Of a DNA stretch of 64,000 nucleotides, positions 63,565 to 64,000 are shown one piece after another; positions within the stretch are counted from its first letter, which is position 1; every line of letters starts with the position of its first letter. Source of the stretch: Paralvinella palmiformis (Eukaryota; Annelida; Polychaeta; Terebellida; Alvinellidae); the NCBI GenBank assembly GCA_025642065.1, contig JAODUP010000131.1:308501-372500 (forward strand), given 5' to 3'. Under the pieces are notes generated by a model. The model searched no databases and had not been told where the DNA came from. It worked only from the letters and a program-made list of their open reading frames with translations. The position numbers were made by a program, and so were the translations under genes.

Positions 63565-64000
63565 CAAGAAGTGAATAAGGATGTGATACTAAACAAATTT
63601 ATGTTTTTATTATATTAACACATTAGATGATGACTAATTTCATTCAATCTTCTTAATTTATTCCTCTAATAATAAATCTCTTCATCCCTTCACTGACATA
63701 TGTTTGAACAATTTTCATCATCAAACAATTAGGATTAATTTTCAGTGTCATGAGCACAAAGTAAAGTTTTCTCAGTGCACTTAATTAAAGACTGAAACAG
63801 TTTAAACATAATTTCTGTTACATCATAACTCGGGCTTTAGATAAGTGTGTGCTGTGTCTACTAACAGAGATGTAACCATTCTCCATATTATCATAACATG
63901 ACAATCCTGAAACATCACCGAACTGACCTGAAATCCTGAGTTTGTCTGTGGTCTTCCACTTGTAATGGTTCAGTAAATGATACCGGGAACCAGCCCATCC
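56724..64000 (-). CDS. BAIAP2/IRSp53-like protein, C-terminal part (gene runs off right edge)
   Basis: Coding pieces in transcript order: 64000-63928 (partial), 63216-62997, 61269-60880, 57377-56724. Phases match and there are no internal stops (about 445 codons). The first piece encodes MGWFPVSFTEPL, the typical end of an SH3 domain; vertebrate IRSp53 has RGWFPFSYT here. A Ser/His-rich linker follows, then a segment with PSIPEDDVDLTSGAPQPFNY and HSTIEQLSQRLRASSLLPG, then a long Pro-rich tail with runs of seven to eight Pro. The order SH3, Ser-rich, polyproline suits the BAIAP2 family, which bends membranes through an N-terminal I-BAR domain and recruits actin regulators. The I-BAR part would lie beyond 64,000 and is not seen. 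Another SH3 adaptor with a proline tail is possible. Confidence 0.6.
57504..57560. repeat. (CA)n microsatellite
   Basis: About 28 CA units in the intron just upstream (in transcript sense) of the proline-rich exon, followed by (GCAT)n. A long pure CA tract near an acceptor could affect splicing. Confidence 0.95.
60333..60428 (-). CDS. Possible alternative C-terminal exon of the BAIAP2-like gene
   Basis: After a GCCTTGCAG acceptor this stretch is open in phase 0 with the exon ending at 60880. It encodes VQEVNFIPPPEEFRDS and TSTQEERSEGNIILR before TAA. A donor (AG|GTCAGA at 60360) is present, but splicing from it to 57377 gives an immediate stop after AGA-CAG-ACC. The exon therefore works best as a mutually exclusive short ending. 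Acidic and Pro content fits a real tail; no transcript evidence. Confidence 0.4.
   Translation of the reverse strand, partial: VQEVNFIPPPEEFRDSTSTQEERSEGNIILR
60880..61269 (-). CDS. BAIAP2-like gene: internal linker exon
   Basis: 390 nt, phase 0 to phase 0, between TTGAAAG and GTAGCA. It encodes LGLTQNHDKEDQTVDRG, a Pro-rich acidic patch, RQRHTLAYATSPIPDIYLGR and HSTIEQLSQRLR, ending PSAFTK. Ser and Pro residues next to Arg suggest phosphorylation or 14-3-3 sites, which is inference only. Being symmetric, it can be skipped in frame. Confidence 0.7.
62997..63216 (-). CDS. BAIAP2-like gene: Ser/His-rich exon after SH3
   Basis: 220 nt between ATTTCAG and GTATGT, phase 2 in and 0 out. It encodes LTTQRVKSLSNLADLHDLNQ, a segment rich in Ser/His (SGHSDSDSMN), and RPMSLHVGAMAPSLQLPSKH. 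No stop in phase. The SLSNL patch resembles the SxGNL stretch that follows SH3 in vertebrate IRSp53. Confidence 0.7.
63487..63567. repeat. (ATC)n microsatellite
   Basis: About 27 trinucleotide units with two single-base interruptions, in an intron of the BAIAP2-like gene. Confidence 0.95.
63928..64000 (-). CDS. BAIAP2-like gene: end of SH3 domain (partial exon)
   Basis: 73 nt are visible, cut by the window edge. It encodes MGWFPVSFTEPL and VEDHRQTQDF, ending CAG|GTCAGT in phase 2. GWFP followed by a hydrophobic-Ser-aromatic trio is the last beta-strand and 3-10 helix of SH3 domains. Confidence 0.7.

Overview
This is eukaryotic nuclear DNA with no bacterial features. The genes have many short exons, GT/AG introns from about 100 bp to 5 kb, AT-rich introns and intergenic DNA, many simple repeats, tRNA-derived SINEs, a decayed LINE and several families of short inverted-repeat transposons. 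Gene content and repeat style suggest an invertebrate, most likely a lophotrochozoan such as a mollusc. That placement is an inference; no species marker is visible.

Three protein-coding genes can be assembled by following splice sites and reading phase. (1) Minus strand, 39,297 to 10,777: a complete 22-exon gene for an about 1,117-residue coiled-coil protein. I recognise it as the CCDC57 orthologue, a centrosome/centriolar-satellite protein in vertebrates. Every exon junction keeps phase. (2) Plus strand, 40,617 to 50,946: a 9-exon gene for an about 757-residue protein. It has an N-terminal SHOC2-like leucine-rich-repeat solenoid, a low-complexity Asp/Gly stretch, a pair of duplicated 84-nt exons carrying an E-D-W-D-[KR]-E-I-E motif, and a distinct C-terminal tail. 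I cannot assign an orthologue. It is divergent from CCDC57, with start codons about 1.3 kb apart. (3) Minus strand, 64,000 to 56,724: the 3' part of a gene encoding the end of an SH3 domain, a Ser-rich linker and a polyproline tail, best matched to BAIAP2/IRSp53, with two possible C-terminal exons. Human BAIAP2 and CCDC57 both lie at 17q25.3, so this may be old conserved linkage.

Layout: 1-10.7 kb is intergenic and repeat-rich (SINE, inverted-repeat element, decayed LINE with a small nested inverted-repeat element, 95-bp tandem array). 10.8-39.3 kb is CCDC57, with transposons in its introns. 39.3-40.6 kb is the divergent intergenic stretch. 40.6-50.9 kb is the LRR gene. 50.9-56.7 kb is intergenic with SINEs and a possible extra 3' exon for the BAIAP2-like gene. 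56.7-64 kb is the BAIAP2-like gene, running off the right edge.

The most interesting observations are the duplicated symmetric exons in the LRR gene, the alternative C-termini of the BAIAP2-like gene, the BAIAP2/CCDC57 linkage, a 95-bp array with a dimeric higher-order period, and at least five inverted-repeat element families, two of which are present twice. I saw nothing resembling a defence system, a gene cluster or horizontally acquired cargo.
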